From Allomyces macrogynus ATCC 38327 (taxonomy: Eukaryota; Blastocladiomycota; Blastocladiomycetes; Blastocladiales; Blastocladiaceae): 20,930 nucleotides of DNA. Location: positions 235,644 through 256,573 of the forward strand of contig GG745333.1 of NCBI GenBank assembly GCA_000151295.1. Direction: 5' to 3'. The translations under genes and the position numbers were made by a program. Below, piece after piece: positions 20,108-20,930 of this stretch (positions are counted from its first letter, which is position 1; every line of letters begins with the position of its first letter). The notes beneath the pieces are model-generated. The model worked only from the letters and a program-made list of their open reading frames with translations, searched no databases and was not told where the DNA came from.

Positions 20108-20930
20108 TCAATAATTGTGCAGGATCAGCGCCGTGCCCGCGAGCACGAGCGCCGTCGTGTCGGTTCCGTCCTCGGCGAGCACAGCGACCGTCGCGACATG
20201 TGTTTCGCGCGACATGTCCGAATAAACCGGCACCGGCAGCGTGCGCGCCTTGCCCACTGCCATAAACGCTCCACCGACAACGGACCCGGTCGCTGGCGGC
20301 AACGGAAGTGGGATGAACGCGACGTGAAGGCTCACAGCATTCAATGCCGGTGTGAGCGCCGACTGAACCGGCGCCAAGCGGCCGTCGGTGACCGCTGCGC
20401 CCTGCAACCACAGACCCGTCACTTCAAGGACCGGTGCTGCCGAAATATCCGGCACGTCCGCGGCAATCGCTTCGAGCGCACTGGTCGACAGCGCACCAAC
20501 GAGCGTGAGCTCGTGCACGCGTCGTTTCATGGCCTGCGCGCTTAGCTGCTGGATCAGGCACAAGAAGCCGGCCGGCGACGGCGTGCACAGACGAACGTTG
20601 GGCACCCGTGCACCCGGCGCGAGGCCGACCGAAGTCGATCCCTTCATCACCGACTCAAACTGGCCAATCGTGGCCGAAACTTCGCCCAATTTCCTCTCCA
20701 CCTCGCGGGGGAACTGGACCAGGTTGCCTTGCGGCACGAGCGACATCCACTCGTCGGGGGTCGAGCTGATGGTCACATCCGCCAACAGGGCGCGGTACTG
20801 GTCCGGGTGCACCTTGGCGTCGGCGAGCTGCGCGCAAATGGCCTGCACTTGAGCCACCATGGTCGTGAGCTGGCGGCCAAGGTATTGCGTGAGACTGCTG
20901 CAAAGCTGCTGCTCGTTGACGGGCTTGACA
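20108..20930 (-). CDS. DYNC1H1: Cytoplasmic dynein 1 heavy chain, C-terminal end (5' partial)
   Basis: Heavy chain of the minus-end-directed motor for organelle, nuclear and mRNA transport. Only the last 273 residues are in the window; the frame is open to the right edge and ends at TGA 20110-20108, without a visible intron. The segment starts in the helical part of the C-terminal domain (LCSSLTQYLGRQL, then DEWMSLV where other chains have KSW). It continues into the C-terminal barrel: VTGLWLQGAAV corresponds to animal dynein 1 VTGLKLQGA, and PVYSDMSRE to PVYLNFTRA. The end, LAGTALIL, fits RGVAVLC. Dynein 2 has GLLLEG at the first motif, so dynein 1 is preferred. The sequence is clearly divergent, and no AAA module is inside the window to confirm. 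It keeps the long C-terminal barrel that budding-yeast dynein lacks. Confidence 0.72.
   Translation of the reverse strand, partial: VKPVNEQQLCSSLTQYLGRQLTTMVAQVQAICAQLADAKVHPDQYRALLADVTISSTPDEWMSLVPQGNLVQFPREVERKLGEVSATIGQFESVMKGSTSVGLAPGARVPNVRLCTPSPAGFLCLIQQLSAQAMKRRVHELTLVGALSTSALEAIAADVPDISAAPVLEVTGLWLQGAAVTDGRLAPVQSALTPALNAVSLHVAFIPLPLPPATGSVVGGAFMAVGKARTLPVPVYSDMSRETHVATVAVLAEDGTDTTALVLAGTALILHNY

Noticed and set aside
1..20930. CRISPR arrays, transposons, tRNA/rRNA genes or viral insertions
   Set aside because: No spaced direct repeats, terminal inverted repeats, transposase or integrase motifs, or tRNA cloverleaf was seen; the window is ordinary nuclear genes.

Overview
The window is nuclear DNA from a flagellated, GC-rich eukaryote. 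Genes are split by short introns (58-123 bp) with GT..AG ends. An axonemal dynein heavy chain fills more than half of it, so the organism builds a motile cilium or flagellum. A zoosporic (chytrid- or blastocladiomycete-like) fungus or another unicellular eukaryote would fit, but the sequence does not settle the lineage. Nothing looks prokaryotic, viral or transposon-derived.

Layout from left to right. (1) 2-2149, plus strand: 3' part of a Cid1/TRF4-type non-canonical poly(A)/poly(U) polymerase, one intron, 5' end outside the window. (2) 2431-4741, plus strand: NOM1/Sgd1-type nucleolar MIF4G+MA3 protein with five exons; its last exon carries two +1 frame disruptions. (3) 4910-17148, minus strand: a complete single-headed inner-arm axonemal dynein heavy chain of the DNAH3/7/12 type, three exons, about 4014 residues once one missing base (-1 shift near 7397-7399) is allowed for. 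(4) 17921-19134, minus strand: cysteine dioxygenase, five exons, all iron-ligand and Cys-Tyr cofactor residues present. (5) 20108-20930, minus strand: C-terminal end of a second dynein heavy chain, best matching cytoplasmic dynein 1, running off the right edge.

The genes do not form a pathway. The polymerase (RNA tailing) and NOM1 (small-subunit ribosome biogenesis) are co-directional RNA-metabolism genes. NOM1 and the axonemal dynein are convergent, with stops 168 bp apart. The two dyneins and the cysteine dioxygenase are all transcribed leftward. In every multi-exon model the exon phases close exactly: the dynein total is divisible by three after adding one base, and NOM1 after removing two.

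I did not find a clearly novel system. The points most worth a second look are the three single-base frame breaks confined to 4161-7399, the Arg at the position of the UTP-selecting His of Cid1, a His-rich insertion in the active-site loop of the cysteine dioxygenase, an EF-hand loop inside the dynein motor ring, and a (CTG)10 tract between the dioxygenase and the dynein. All calls come from reading the sequence and recalling family motifs; no search was run.
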